Shown here one piece after another: positions 16,090 to 26,084 of a stretch of 35,452 nt of DNA. This DNA comes from CAZCCC01 sp964535715 (GTDB taxonomy: Bacteria; Patescibacteriota; Patescibacteriia; Buchananbacterales; UBA6539). The stretch is taken from positions 1 to 35,452 of the forward strand of contig CAZHUO010000015.1 in the NCBI GenBank assembly GCA_964535715.1, in the 5' to 3' direction. The notes under the pieces were generated by a model. That model was given only the letters and a program-made list of their open reading frames with translations, was not told where the DNA came from and made no database searches. Position 1 is the first letter of the stretch. Each line of letters opens with the position of its first letter. The translations under genes were made by a program, and so were the position numbers.

Positions 16090-16862
16090 CAATTTGTTAC
16101 TTTGCTAACCATATCCTAAAAAACATTTGCTCTATGGCGTCCTAATATTTCTATTAAGATCTGCATGTCGCCATGCAGTTCGGACTATATCTTATCCTGA
16201 TTCTTATCAGGATTTCGGCGTATAGTCTCTGAGGATTCCAAGTAATCAATTAATTGATACTTCTTTATTTTACGATATTTACCTTTTTGGTTCATATCAT
16301 AACTTAAATCAATAATTTTTTTGACGCCAGTTTTGTTATTATGATTGCCAATATTTAATAAATTAACAATCTGTTTAAACAGAATAAATGATTTCTGTTT
16401 ATCTGAAAGTAATGGATACTTTTCAAAAAATGGGATTATCTTTTTCAAGAGATCATTTCTATTTCTAACAACAAATACTAAAGTGTCATCTTTGGTATTA
16501 TGCTTATGGTTATTTTTTATATAACCGCAATTGAAATATTTTTTAATCTCTTGTAAGGTTTCCTGCCGCAATAAACTTTGATTAACATGAAATTCTGGAA
16601 TAAATTTTAGTCCAAATTTCATTTTTGTATCTTTGTAGATTGCTACACGAAAAGTTCCTTCACCTTCAACAAAACCAGTTACATACCATGGATTTAGATT
16701 ACTTGGCCTTTCCTGCTGATTGTCTGCACTCATCACTTTGTCACTTATTTATAATACTTATTTATATTATACAAAAGTAGTGTGAGATTCTCAAGCCTCA
16801 CTCCTTTTTGAGGCTTTTCAGAGTTTCCAGCATTTGGCCGAATTTATAGACAGCACGAATCT
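16090..16862 (-). mobile_element. Group I intron A in 23S rRNA (after E. coli position ~2604)
   Basis: The 5' exon ends gagacagU; the intron's internal guide GCUGUCU pairs with AGACAGU and gives the U-G pair that marks group I 5' splice sites. The intron ends in G (16090) and the exon resumes ucggucuccuauc, restoring gagacaguucgguc as in E. coli. Core elements Q (acaatcagcagg), R (gagactatacgcc) and S (aagatatagtcc) are present. The site is next to A2602 in the peptidyl transferase centre, within a few bases of the C. reinhardtii I-CreI intron site region. It carries a homing endonuclease gene. Confidence 0.88.
16185..16736 (-). CDS. LAGLIDADG homing endonuclease of intron A (single motif)
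   Basis: 183 residues with one LAGLIDADG motif, WYVTGFVEGEGTF at about 18-30, as in I-CreI-type enzymes that act as homodimers (PF00961 type). It would cut intron-less 23S genes at the insertion site and spread the intron. The frame begins GTG-ATG (16736/16733). Unusually its first codons contain intron element Q and its last 17 codons run through R and into S, where the stop codon UAG is part of aagatatagtcc. Thus the coding region fills the P5-P6 side of the fold and overlaps the catalytic core at both ends. No ribosome-binding site is visible, as expected for a gene in an rRNA intron. Confidence 0.9.
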   Translation of the reverse strand: MMSADNQQERPSNLNPWYVTGFVEGEGTFRVAIYKDTKMKFGLKFIPEFHVNQSLLRQETLQEIKKYFNCGYIKNNHKHNTKDDTLVFVVRNRNDLLKKIIPFFEKYPLLSDKQKSFILFKQIVNLLNIGNHNNKTGVKKIIDLSYDMNQKGKYRKIKKYQLIDYLESSETIRRNPDKNQDKI

Positions 16863-16906
<44 letters not shown>

Positions 16907-16937
16907 TGGCGAACAGCCAAACCCTTGGGACCTTCTA

Positions 16938-16973
<36 letters not shown>

Positions 16974-17206
16974 GAACCTGGTCGTCGATGTGGACTCTTG
17001 GACCAGACTAGCCTGTTATCCCCGGAGTAGCTTTTATCCGTTGAGCTTCCGCCGTCCTATATCGTACGGTCGGATCACTAAGTTCTGCTTTCGCAACTGC
17101 TCGACTGGTAAGTCTCGCAGTAAAGCTGGCTTATGCCTTTACGCTATCGGTTCGATTTCCATCCGAACCTAGCCAACCTTTGTAAACGCCTCCGTTACAT
17201 TTTGGG

Positions 17207-18184
17207 CAATTTGTTAACCTAATTTATATTGAAGCGAAGGTAAGATATCTTTTTTTATTATATCTCTTAATTTTCCAACCTCAGAGGCCGGAATATAAAT
17301 TTGTTTTCCTTCCTTTTGCTTTCTTAATTTCGTTCTTATATTAAAGTTACTCTCAATAGCTTTCTGCAATTTTTCCAAATCCCTATCGCTGAAAGACTGA
17401 GTGTTGATTAATTTTCCCTGGCATTCTTTTGATTTTATTGAGCCATCATCCATAAACCAAATTGCAAAGCACAAAGGAGTCAGCCAACGCTTTATTATTT
17501 TTGGCACGATTTTCTTCTTACCAAGATAAAACTGCTGAGCATAAAATCTTAAGCTTCCTGAATAATGAGTATTAAACCAATATTTCTTGTAGATCTGATT
17601 ATTTAATTTCTGTAACTTTATTTTTGGCCAACCTGAAGCCAAATTATTAAGTTCCTTATACAAGAAATCAACATATTCATTTTGCTTGTATGAATGTTCT
17701 ATCTTTAAACGATAAGTTTTTCCATTTACCGTCTCCAAGTGCCCATCGCCTAAAAGCTTTCCAATAATTATCTGCTTTTGACGAGAAGTAATCTTTAATT
17801 TATTATCCATATTTTTTTATTAGGTCTCTAGCTAAACTAGAGTCTCTATGTCGCCATAGAAGTTCAGACTATATCTTCACCCAGATTCTTATAAAAAACT
17901 GGGGCTTGGCGTCTAGTCGTTGAGGGCCAATAAATAACATCATAGTTATTTTTATTCCCTGCTGATTGTCCGTTGGCTTGCCATAATTTTTGAATATGGC
18001 AGCCGCAATTCAATATTTTCACCATTTAGGTAATTGAATATACACGGGTGTTCCAGCATATAAGCCAAGAATTTTCCGCTTTAAGCGGATCAGCATTGAG
18101 CTGATTTTTTATTTTTTCTGCGACGGTTATAAGTATCATATTACTACGATACTGCCCCACAAAAATTACGGAGAATTTTTTTTA
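17207..18184 (-). mobile_element. Group I intron B in 23S rRNA (near E. coli position ~2262)
   Basis: The 5' exon ends ggcggttgccU; guide sequence GGGCA pairs with UGCCU and leaves a U-G pair at the splice site. The intron ends in G at 17207 and the exon continues cccaaaatgtaacggagg, restoring the helix 80-81 region beside the P loop. Elements P (atgctggaac), Q (acaatcagcaggg), R (cgactagacgcc) and S (aagatatagtctgaac) are readable. Its last ten bases TAACAAATTG are identical to those of intron A. Here the endonuclease gene lies behind S, in the P9 region. Confidence 0.88.
17214..17810 (-). CDS. LAGLIDADG homing endonuclease of intron B (two motifs)
   Basis: 198 residues with two LAGLIDADG-like motifs, IIIGKLLGDGHL (about 14-25) and LCFAIWFMDDGSI (about 112-124), typical of the PF03161 (LAGLIDADG_2) type that can work as a monomer. 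Its role would be intron homing. ATG 17810 follows an AT-rich stretch without a ribosome-binding site, and the TAA stop (17216-17214) is only 7 nt from the 3' splice site. It belongs to a different endonuclease subfamily from the intron A enzyme, so the two introns acquired their genes independently. Confidence 0.92.
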   Translation of the reverse strand: MDNKLKITSRQKQIIIGKLLGDGHLETVNGKTYRLKIEHSYKQNEYVDFLYKELNNLASGWPKIKLQKLNNQIYKKYWFNTHYSGSLRFYAQQFYLGKKKIVPKIIKRWLTPLCFAIWFMDDGSIKSKECQGKLINTQSFSDRDLEKLQKAIESNFNIRTKLRKQKEGKQIYIPASEVGKLRDIIKKDILPSLQYKLG

Positions 18185-19190
18185 AGGCAACCGCCCCAGT
18201 TAAACTACCCACCAGATACTGTCTCCTCCCCCGATTCAGGGGGATAGATTAGAATTATTACAACACAAGGGTGGTATCTCACTGGTGCCCGAAGGCTCCC
18301 ACCTATGCTGAACAGGTGAAACAATAATCCAATATCAAGCTATAGTAAAGCTTCACGGGGTCTCTTCGTCCGACTGCGGGTAGCCGGCATCTTTACCGGC
18401 ATTGCAATTTCGCCGAGTTGCTCGTCGAGACAGTTCTCAAGTCGTTATGCCATTCGTGCAGGTCGTAACTTACACGACAAGGAATTTCGCTACCTTAGGA
18501 CGATTATAGTTATCGCCGGCGTTCATCAGCGCTTCAGATCAAGGCTGCCGCCCTTGCGGGCATGACCTCTCACCTTAACGTTCTGACACTGGCCAGGCAT
18601 CAGCCCCTATACCTCAGCTTACGCTTTTGCAGGGACCTAAGTTTTTGGTAAACAGTCGCTTGAGATCTTTAGCTGCGGCCCCGATAAATCAGGGCAGTCC
18701 TTATTGCTAACTTACGGACGCTGTTTTGCCGAGTTCCTTAACGAGCATTCTCTCGTACACCTTGGCACACTTATGCCCACCTACCTGTGTCGGTTTACGG
18801 TACGGTTATCTAAAAACCGGGCTAATAACCTTTTCTAGGTACCCCTTCAATCTGAATCGGCTCTGCCGAAGCTTCACCTTCCGCCCATCCCTTGCGGGAC
18901 AAGCGACGTCCATACCATAGAACGCTCAGACATCCAAAATACGTCCGTTATTAGATTGCTTTTAGATAGTGCAGGAATATTGACCCGCTCTTCCATCGAC
19001 TACGCCTTTCGGCCTCGCCTTAGGACCGACTAACCCTGGGACGATTCGCGTTGCCCAGGAAACCTTGGGTTTACGGTGAGCGGGATTCGCACCCGCTTTT
19101 TTGCTACTTATGCCAACATTCTCACTTCCTTGCGCTCCAGCACACCTCACGATGCACCTTCAGCGCCCAAGGAAAGCTCCTCTACCACTC

Positions 19191-19330
19191 GCTCACATCT
19201 CGCTTCACTCGATATTCGCTCGAACAATTAACAATTGACTTTTAACAATTAACTTCTTAATTTAGCGGTTAACTGTTAACTGTTTTTAGTTAACTGTCTG
19301 AGCTCACATCGAATAAAATGAGATGTGAGC
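19191..19330 (-). other. IVS-like insertion at 23S helix 45
   Basis: The 10-nt arms gctcacatct (19191-19200) and agatgtgagc (19321-19330) bound ~140 nt where E. coli has a short hairpin. The interior is made of (GTTAACT)n- and CAATTAACAATT-type words. A second arm copy at 19312-19320 gives an alternative pairing. Helix 45 is a known site of RNase III-removed intervening sequences in other bacteria. Confidence 0.65.
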
Positions 19331-19416
19331 GAATCCATAGCTTCGGTACGATGTTTTAGCCCCGGTACATTTTCGGCGCAACCCAACTTGACCAGTGAGC
19401 TGTTACGCTTTCTTTA

Positions 19417-19447
<31 letters not shown>

Positions 19448-20069
19448 TTGTTTGAGTCAAATCACCACCTTTTACACTTAACATCGATTTAGGGACCTTA
19501 GCTTATGGTCTGGGCTGTTTCCCTTTAGACTGATGGAGCTTAGCCCCCATAGTCTGACTCCTAGATATTCCACGATGGTATTCGGAGTTTGGTAGAAAGT
19601 GGCAGGATTGCTCCACCCACTCTCTTTCAGTGCTCTACCCCCATCGCTACTATCTAAGGCTAGCTCTAAAGCTATTTCGAGGAGAACCAGCTATTACCAA
19701 GTTCGATTGGAATTTCACCGCTAGCCACAACTCATCCCCGCGTGTTGCACGGCGCGTGGGTTCGGTCCTCCCGTAAGTGTTACCTTACGTTCAACCTGGC
19801 CATGGCTAGATCACCTGGTTTCGGGTCTTATAGATGCTACAAATTCGCAAATTAATTACACCAATATTAATTGGCATAATCAATAAGCGAAAAACGGGGG
19901 TTAGCCCTTGCTTTCACTGCGCTTTCGTCCTAATGGACTTAAGCTAAGCAACATCTACAAACTCGTTGGCTCATTCTTCAATAGGCACGTGGTCACCCCG
20001 CCGAAGCGAAGCTCCCACTCCTTGTAAGCAAATGGTTTCAGATACTATTTCATCGCCCTCACCGGGCTG

Positions 20070-20106
<37 letters not shown>

Positions 20107-20903
20107 ATCATCAAAAGTATTTAGCTTTACCGCATAGTCGCGGCAAATTCCCACAGGGTTTCACGAGACCCGTGGTACTCAAGATAAAAACTGTAAAGCT
20201 ACTTCCCCTTTCGCATACGGGGCTATCACCCTCTTTGGCACCGCTTTCCAGCGGCTTTTACTAGGGAAGAAATAATTTTTGACTTTACTCCAACCTGCAA
20301 GGATTGAAAATGTAATTATCTTATAACCTCCTGCAGACATTGCGGGCTTGCACCCTTAGAAGCTTCGATTAAGTTTACCGTAAAGGAAATTAATCCCCTA
20401 CAGAAAACTTAATCTAGGCAATAGTCTACAGAATTTGAGCTGCTCCCTTTTCGCTCGCCACTACTTAGGGAATCAGCAGCTAATAACTGATAGCTTGCAA
20501 CATGCATTTCGGCAGTGGTTGCTTACCATTAGTTATTAGATGCGCATTTTTTTCTTTTCCTCTGGCTACTGAGATGTTTCACTTCGCCAGGTCGTCTTCA
20601 TACACCTATGTATTCAGTGCATGATGATCCGATCTTCCATCGGACCGGGTTTCCCCATTCGGATATCTCCGGATCAAAGGTTGCTTGCCACCTCACCGAA
20701 GCTTTTCGCAGGCTGCTACGTCCTTCATCGTCTTTTGATGTCGAGGCATCCACCATTTGCCCTTAATTATCTATTTAACCACAAGAATCTGCACACCATT
20801 CGTCGGAATGAATGATGAATATTCTTGTTATATATATTAACGACAAAATTGCTTTTATTATTACGTTGATATTTTCAAATTGTTAAACTGCTATCCGATA
20901 CTG

Positions 20904-20950
20904 ATCTGCGAATAATTCGAATTTATTTTTTATTCGGACGATTCGCAGAT
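20904..20950 (-). other. Long hairpin in the 23S leader
   Basis: Perfect 10-nt arms atctgcgaat (20904-20913) and attcgcagat (20941-20950) with further internal pairing. It lies between the terminator-like hairpin and the 23S 5' end; a processing site is possible. Confidence 0.55.
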
Positions 20951-20966
20951 TCATATCACAGAGACT

Positions 20967-21033
20967 AAAAAAGTCGCTTTCCCAAGCGACCCACAAATGA
21001 CAACCAAAATATCAGACGCTCATGCGCTTGGGG
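20967..21033 (-). promoter_or_regulatory. Attenuator-like competing hairpins upstream of 23S
   Basis: Minus-strand RNA: CCCAAGCG (21032-21025) can pair with CGCUUGGG (20988-20981), or GUCGCUU (20990-20984) can pair with AAGCGAC (20979-20973) followed by UUUUUU. The two structures share the same strand and exclude each other. The second looks like an intrinsic terminator about 185 nt before the 23S gene. Confidence 0.6.
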
Positions 21034-21140
21034 ATTTAATAGTAAATACCTTTTCCTTCATACGCTTATCTCGTTATTTCTAATTTGGAAGTCATTGTTC
21101 CATTTATTACGGCAATGGAATTAACTTAATTAACTATATA

Positions 21141-21169
21141 ATTTTATCTTATATAATAATTTTTGTCAA
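21141..21169 (-). promoter_or_regulatory. rRNA promoter TTGACA-17-TAAAAT
   Basis: On the minus strand TTGACA (21169-21164), 17-bp spacer and TAAAAT (21146-21141), starting 3 bp from the upstream gene's stop codon. The predicted leader before 23S is about 350 nt and includes a hairpin TTCCATT/AATGGAA (21098-21120). Confidence 0.85.
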
Positions 21170-21172
21170 TAC

Positions 21173-21460
21173 CTAAACCTTTTTACCTTTTTTTAGTTGT
21201 TTTTTTGCTAAATTTACCGCTCGGCCAAGCTGAACAGTAATAATTACAACAAGAATGGTGATAATAAGTGCATAACCTGTTAATGCGATGATATTATCTC
21301 CCGGCTGGGGAAAAAAATGATTAAATATACCTTTAATTGCATCATTCCAGGCCAATGCCGCTACCAAACCGAAGCCCGCTGCTGCCAATGATGAAATTTT
21401 TTCCAAAATTTCAATTCTTAAATCTTTTTGTTCCTCTAAAGTTTGTTTTTCTTCGGCCAT
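21173..21460 (-). CDS. DUF5654-like small membrane protein
   Basis: 95 residues. A charged N-terminal helix (AEEKQTLEEQKDLRIEILEKISSLA) leads into two hydrophobic segments at about 26-45 (AAAGFGLVAALAWNDAIKGI) and 59-78 (ALTGYALIITILVVIITVQL), with a Lys-rich tail. The pattern, including GLVAALAWNDAIKG, matches the DUF5654 family seen in archaea and CPR bacteria; function unknown. The gene is followed at once by the rRNA promoter, and no terminator separates them, so read-through into the rRNA leader is possible. Confidence 0.75.
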   Translation of the reverse strand: MAEEKQTLEEQKDLRIEILEKISSLAAAGFGLVAALAWNDAIKGIFNHFFPQPGDNIIALTGYALIITILVVIITVQLGRAVNLAKKQLKKGKKV

Positions 21461-21547
21461 ATTATTTTTTTTATTTTATTAAATATCTTTGCCTTTATTT
21501 TTAATATAGCGAAAACAAGCAGTTTAGGCAATACAAATAAAAAATTT

Positions 21548-23263
21548 CTAATTTCTAATTTTTAAAATAACGTTTTCTGAATTTATCTGCAGGCCAAAAA
21601 AATTGCTTTTTTCGCTTTTATAAATATTAACGAAGTTAAAATCGTCAAATTGCCAAATGCTTAAATTGTTTTCCTCGGCTTTGATATCATAATTTCCTTC
21701 TAAAACCGCCAGCTCATTTTTGCCATCCTTGTCTAAATCAACCAAAGCCATCTCCAATATCGGCTGATCCAAAGTTGAAGAGCCCCAAACCATTTTCAAA
21801 GAATCAGCCTGCCATTGATATAAAAATAAATGATTTTTAATCTCATTGTCATTTTCTTTTTCCCAAAAAGGCAGATTCGGCCCATAGCTTCCCTCTTTCC
21901 ACAAAGAAAAACCAACTTCCGGCTTTTTGTCATTATTGAAATCACCTATTAAAACATTATCAACCTGCCAATTCGGTTCTGTCTGCCAAAAAACTTTATC
22001 ATCTTTAATTAAATAACCGACTCCCTCAACCACCACCGCCTCTTCTAAATTGCCGTCCGAATCTAAATCTGCATATTGATAAATTTTATTTACTTGCTTC
22101 TGATTATTACTTAATGAAAATACGTAATTTTCTTTCTTATAATCTTCGTCCTGCCAAAAAAATCTAACGCCACTGTCTAAAAGCAAAGAGAGTCTTTTTA
22201 TTATTTCCTGAGATTCTTTTTCAGAAGCAAATTCAGGTTGAAAACTGCTGTTTATCCTTAAGGGGAAAAAATCAATTTCTTTTATTTCGTTCGGGCTGAA
22301 AATAATCTTTGCCAAAAGACCCTGCTGGGTTTCAACCGACCACATCTGATCAAAAATATAATTGCCAAGACTGTAAATAATATAACCGTTTTTATATTTT
22401 TCAAAAGTCTGAACGACATGCGGATGGTGACCTATAACTATACATGCTCCGCTGTCAATTGCCAAACGGGCAAATTCGGTCTGCTGCTTGTTTGGCGTAA
22501 AAATATATTCAGTTCCGGCGTGCATTTGAACAATTACAAAATCAACCTGCGGCTTTAAGTTGGCAATGTCTGACTTTAACTGATCTAAATCCATAAAATT
22601 TAACCCCGCCCGATTTTCTCCGGCTTTATAGCCGGCCGGCAAATCCGGATAAACATAAGCTAAAAAGCCGAATTTAATCCCCTGCTTTTCTATAATTACC
22701 GATTTTTTGGCTTTTTCATTATCTAACCCGGCACCAACATATTTTATTCCGGCCGAGTCTAATTCCTTAAAAGTATTTTTTAATCCATCTTGGCCGAAGT
22801 TTGGAGTATGATTATTTGCTAAAGAAACCAAGTCAAACCCGGCCAATTTTAACCCACCGACGCTTTTGGGATTAGTCCGGAAACTAAATTCGCCGGTTAA
22901 AATCGGCCGGCCGGAAATAATTGCCGTTTCCAAATTGCCCAAAGTAATATCAGCATCATCTGTAAAACTTGCAAGCAGCCTAAAAGGCAATTCAAAGTCG
23001 TTTCGCCTAACCATCAGCTGCTCAACGCTTCGGGAAAGCATAATGTCGCCGACGGCAATTATTGATACTTCGGCTTGAGGCCTTGTAAATCCCGGAGCAA
23101 CAAAATCAATTTTCTTTATAATATTTGTCTTTTCAGTCTGATTACTTAATGGTGCTGAAATTTTTTTTGGATAAAAAATATTTAATGCCAAAACGCCGCT
23201 GATTAAAGCGGCGCATATTAAAACAACAATTACTAAAGCTATGATTAACTTATTTACGGACAT
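21548..23263 (-). CDS. CapA-family protein with C-terminal FG-GAP/VCBS-like repeats
   Basis: 571 residues. One N-terminal transmembrane segment (about 6-29) anchors an extracytoplasmic metallophosphatase-like CapA domain (about 65-345), shown by VGDIMLSR (71-78), LGNLETAI (108-115), SLANNHT (147-153), GHHPHV (278-283) and SLGNYIFD (298-305). The rest (about 390-560) has calcium-binding-like repeats: ADLDSDGNLEEAVV, GDFNNDKKPEVGFSLW and VDLDKDGKNELAVLEG, as in beta-propeller FG-GAP/VCBS proteins. CapA proteins take part in poly-gamma-glutamate or other capsule attachment; here there are no capBC partners, so a general surface phosphoesterase role is as likely. Confidence 0.85.
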   Translation of the reverse strand: MSVNKLIIALVIVVLICAALISGVLALNIFYPKKISAPLSNQTEKTNIIKKIDFVAPGFTRPQAEVSIIAVGDIMLSRSVEQLMVRRNDFELPFRLLASFTDDADITLGNLETAIISGRPILTGEFSFRTNPKSVGGLKLAGFDLVSLANNHTPNFGQDGLKNTFKELDSAGIKYVGAGLDNEKAKKSVIIEKQGIKFGFLAYVYPDLPAGYKAGENRAGLNFMDLDQLKSDIANLKPQVDFVIVQMHAGTEYIFTPNKQQTEFARLAIDSGACIVIGHHPHVVQTFEKYKNGYIIYSLGNYIFDQMWSVETQQGLLAKIIFSPNEIKEIDFFPLRINSSFQPEFASEKESQEIIKRLSLLLDSGVRFFWQDEDYKKENYVFSLSNNQKQVNKIYQYADLDSDGNLEEAVVVEGVGYLIKDDKVFWQTEPNWQVDNVLIGDFNNDKKPEVGFSLWKEGSYGPNLPFWEKENDNEIKNHLFLYQWQADSLKMVWGSSTLDQPILEMALVDLDKDGKNELAVLEGNYDIKAEENNLSIWQFDDFNFVNIYKSEKSNFFGLQINSENVILKIRN

Positions 23264-23384
23264 AATAATTAATTTTTAATTTTGAATCTACACCAGAGAT
23301 GGATGTTACTAAGGATGCACCTTTTACAAAAGTGGGCTTAAAAATATAATTTCAAAATCAAAAGTCAAATACCAAAAAGAAAAT

Positions 23385-23520
23385 TACAAATTCCAAATCT
23401 CAAATTCCAAACAAATTACAAAGTTTAAAATCACAAATCACAAACTCTCAAGCTTAACTGTTTGGAATTTTGAATTTATAATTTGAGATTTGTTTATTAT
23501 TTGTAATTTGGAATTTAATG
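23385..23520. repeat. Large imperfect inverted repeat of AAATTACAAATTCC words
   Basis: The left side contains aaattacaaattccaaat and caaattccaaac, the right side gtttggaattttg, atttgagatttg and tttgtaatttggaattt. The whole could form a long imperfect hairpin. It fills most of the 311-bp gap between the CapA and DUF3160 genes; no ORF is present. The words recur at 14421-14483. Confidence 0.7.
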
Positions 23521-23574
23521 CTTCTAAATATAGCCTACTAAAGTCGGGTTCCATTTAAAAATTAAAATTCAAAA

Positions 23575-25944
23575 TTATCGGGCAATAAAGCTGCTGGTCC
23601 ATTCAGGCATTGCCGGAGCTTGGTTGCTGTCAATCATTCCCCGCCATTTTTCATCAGTCAAGCGGTCATTAATCGGCCAAGAAAATTCATAATAAGAATA
23701 CACTCCGCCTTTGGCCAAATGTAATTTGCCGTCAAGGGGAAAAACCACATAAATTTCATTTATCCTGCCTGTTCCTTCTTCTAAAACCATGCCGGATGGA
23801 TCAGAGGCAACATCAGCCACTAATGCGGCCGGTTCCTGATCAAGCTGATTTATATCTTCAATGCCCAAGTCTTTATTGGCATCAAGCCATAAATGCTCCA
23901 AACTTCCGCCATAGGTCTTAATGAATTCATAGTCCTCATTGCTTAAAGCCTGGTTGCTTAATTCTTTTTCGGAAATATCTTTCAGTCTTGAAGCCAAAGC
24001 TTCCAAACGATCTAAAAATTCAATATTGCTTTCCGAAAGCAAGCTGCGAAGCTGCAAACCTTCCTTCATCATTTTTGTCAAAGCGACTAGTCTGGCATAA
24101 ACATGCGGATTTGGCTCAACATAACCGCGATCGTCTTTTTGATCGGGCGCCCCGCCGCCAAGTTCGGCATATACCTGCTTGGCATATAAAATCGTGTCGT
24201 GCTTAAGCTCTGTCCAATTGCCCAAAAAAGTGTTTAATTCTTTTTTCTTCCAGGCATCATTTTGCATGAAGCTTGGATAGCCTGACGTTTTTTCCGCCAA
24301 AAGCGGCCTTAAATTATAAAGCCAGCCCCAGTAAAGATTTTGCGTCCAATTTTCACCGGTAACGCTTGAAACATAGCTTCGCATTTTATTTAAATTTTCC
24401 GAATAGCAGGCATATTCTGTCTCGCCTTTGCCTTCCTGAATTTCCGCGGCAACATTTGAGCCAAAAGCAGAAGCGATGTCCAGCCCCGCGGGCAGACGGC
24501 GGGAATTTAGCGGACTCCAAGTTTGTGGATCGGAATCGCAAGGATGTTCTTTATCGCCGACTTCGCGATAAACCAAGCGCTGGAAAATATCAGCATCTAA
24601 AGTATAGCGCTGACCCATAAAACGAAAACCCTTTATTGCTTTTTCCCTATCAGGTTCAAAGCGGGCGTCAAAAATCGGCATCGAATTAATTTTTGGACCG
24701 GCCAGACTAGCACTGGCAGTGTTGAAATCATTAAATAAACCTTCATCGGTTAATGACTTTAAAGTATAATCTTTTCCGTAAATTGAATTTATTAATTCAC
24801 CATAGTCGTTATATGTTAAATCATCAGCCACTCCGACAAAAAAGGCGGTTGGCTCATAAATTTTATCCCACAAATTTCTCAAATCTTCAGAATTTTGCAG
24901 TGCCTGGGTGGCTAAAATGGCTGACTTAGTTTCATCTTCTGATTTCAAGCGGAAGGTCAGCCGGCCCAGATACATCATTGATTTAAAATAAGCTTTGAGT
25001 TCTTCGCTTCTGGTATAGTGTCCCCGGGGAATATATTGGCTATAGTCTTCAAGATTTTCATCTTTAGGTTCAGTAATTCCAATATTCATTATTGGTGAAG
25101 CCAGGATATCAGAGTGATTTTCGATTAATTGCAATTCTTTATTAACCTCGTCTGCAACATTTTCGGCTGGCTGAGCGGATGGATAGATCAGCTTATTGGC
25201 TAAGGTGAAAAAAGCGACATTGCGCTTGGCCGCATTTTCCCAGGCGGTGCCTTTCAGCTCTTCGTATTGGGCATTTGAAGCTTTAACCATTCCATAAGTT
25301 AATTCGGTTAATGTTTGATTAAGCTTATTGGTTTCCAGACTTCTTAATAAATAATCAAAAGCCAGATGATAGTTATGTAAAATCGAATCAGTGGTAATAA
25401 AGCTTGGCGTATAGCTATAGCGGTTGCTTTCATAAATGCTGAAAAATTCTTTTGAATAGCCGGGAATAACCACAAAGCTATTTTTTACCAGCATTCCTTT
25501 AGCAGAATCGGAAAGATTAAGATTATTAAAATCTTTAAAATTATCAATATTGCTTAAATCAGCAGATACTTGATAAGCGGCAATGGCCGGTGTCACATTA
25601 ACTGCCGGTTCCGTATAGGTCGCAAAATCATGGGCTGCCACAATCGGCGCGCCAATCAGATTGGAAATGGCATCAATCAGCTTTTTAACCGGTGTCGGCT
25701 CCACTTGATTTGTATTTTCATTGACTACAAACGGTGCTGGCTTTTTTGAAAAATACTGACTATAAACAAAAAAGCCGCCTACTCCCAAGCCGGCAATAAC
25801 TAATAAAATAACACCCACTAAAATAAAAATTTTTGCTTTGCCCCCGCTTTTTTTAGCTGGCATGTCAGGTCTCACTCCTTTATCAAAAGGCGAAATTGGC
25901 GTTTGTGAGGGTTGATTAGAAGATTGATTTTGTTGGTCAAACAT
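23575..25944 (-). CDS. DUF3160-family membrane-anchored protein
   Basis: 789 residues. A Gln/Pro/Ser-rich cytoplasmic head (1-35) is followed by a transmembrane helix (about 38-61) and a large extracytoplasmic domain of the DUF3160 type, recognised from VVIPGYSKEFFSIYESNRYS, FITTDSILHNYHLAFDYLL, and the later WTELKHDTILYAKQ and NPHVYARLVALTKMM segments. It is largely helical. Function of the family is unknown; it is widespread in environmental bacteria and archaea as a secreted or anchored protein. The gene follows tRNA-Leu on the same strand at a distance of 260 bp and stands 311 bp from the CapA gene, so the two are separate units. Confidence 0.85.
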   Translation of the reverse strand: MFDQQNQSSNQPSQTPISPFDKGVRPDMPAKKSGGKAKIFILVGVILLVIAGLGVGGFFVYSQYFSKKPAPFVVNENTNQVEPTPVKKLIDAISNLIGAPIVAAHDFATYTEPAVNVTPAIAAYQVSADLSNIDNFKDFNNLNLSDSAKGMLVKNSFVVIPGYSKEFFSIYESNRYSYTPSFITTDSILHNYHLAFDYLLRSLETNKLNQTLTELTYGMVKASNAQYEELKGTAWENAAKRNVAFFTLANKLIYPSAQPAENVADEVNKELQLIENHSDILASPIMNIGITEPKDENLEDYSQYIPRGHYTRSEELKAYFKSMMYLGRLTFRLKSEDETKSAILATQALQNSEDLRNLWDKIYEPTAFFVGVADDLTYNDYGELINSIYGKDYTLKSLTDEGLFNDFNTASASLAGPKINSMPIFDARFEPDREKAIKGFRFMGQRYTLDADIFQRLVYREVGDKEHPCDSDPQTWSPLNSRRLPAGLDIASAFGSNVAAEIQEGKGETEYACYSENLNKMRSYVSSVTGENWTQNLYWGWLYNLRPLLAEKTSGYPSFMQNDAWKKKELNTFLGNWTELKHDTILYAKQVYAELGGGAPDQKDDRGYVEPNPHVYARLVALTKMMKEGLQLRSLLSESNIEFLDRLEALASRLKDISEKELSNQALSNEDYEFIKTYGGSLEHLWLDANKDLGIEDINQLDQEPAALVADVASDPSGMVLEEGTGRINEIYVVFPLDGKLHLAKGGVYSYYEFSWPINDRLTDEKWRGMIDSNQAPAMPEWTSSFIAR

Positions 25945-26084
25945 AATTTTAAAATTAATTTTTATGCTTTAATTATAGCATAAATAAAAAATTTCTGCTT
26001 ATAAAAAAACAGCTGCTTGTTAATTGTCAACTGTTAAATGTTAACTGTTATATTGGGCTGGGCAAGCGAACTGGAAAAAATAGT

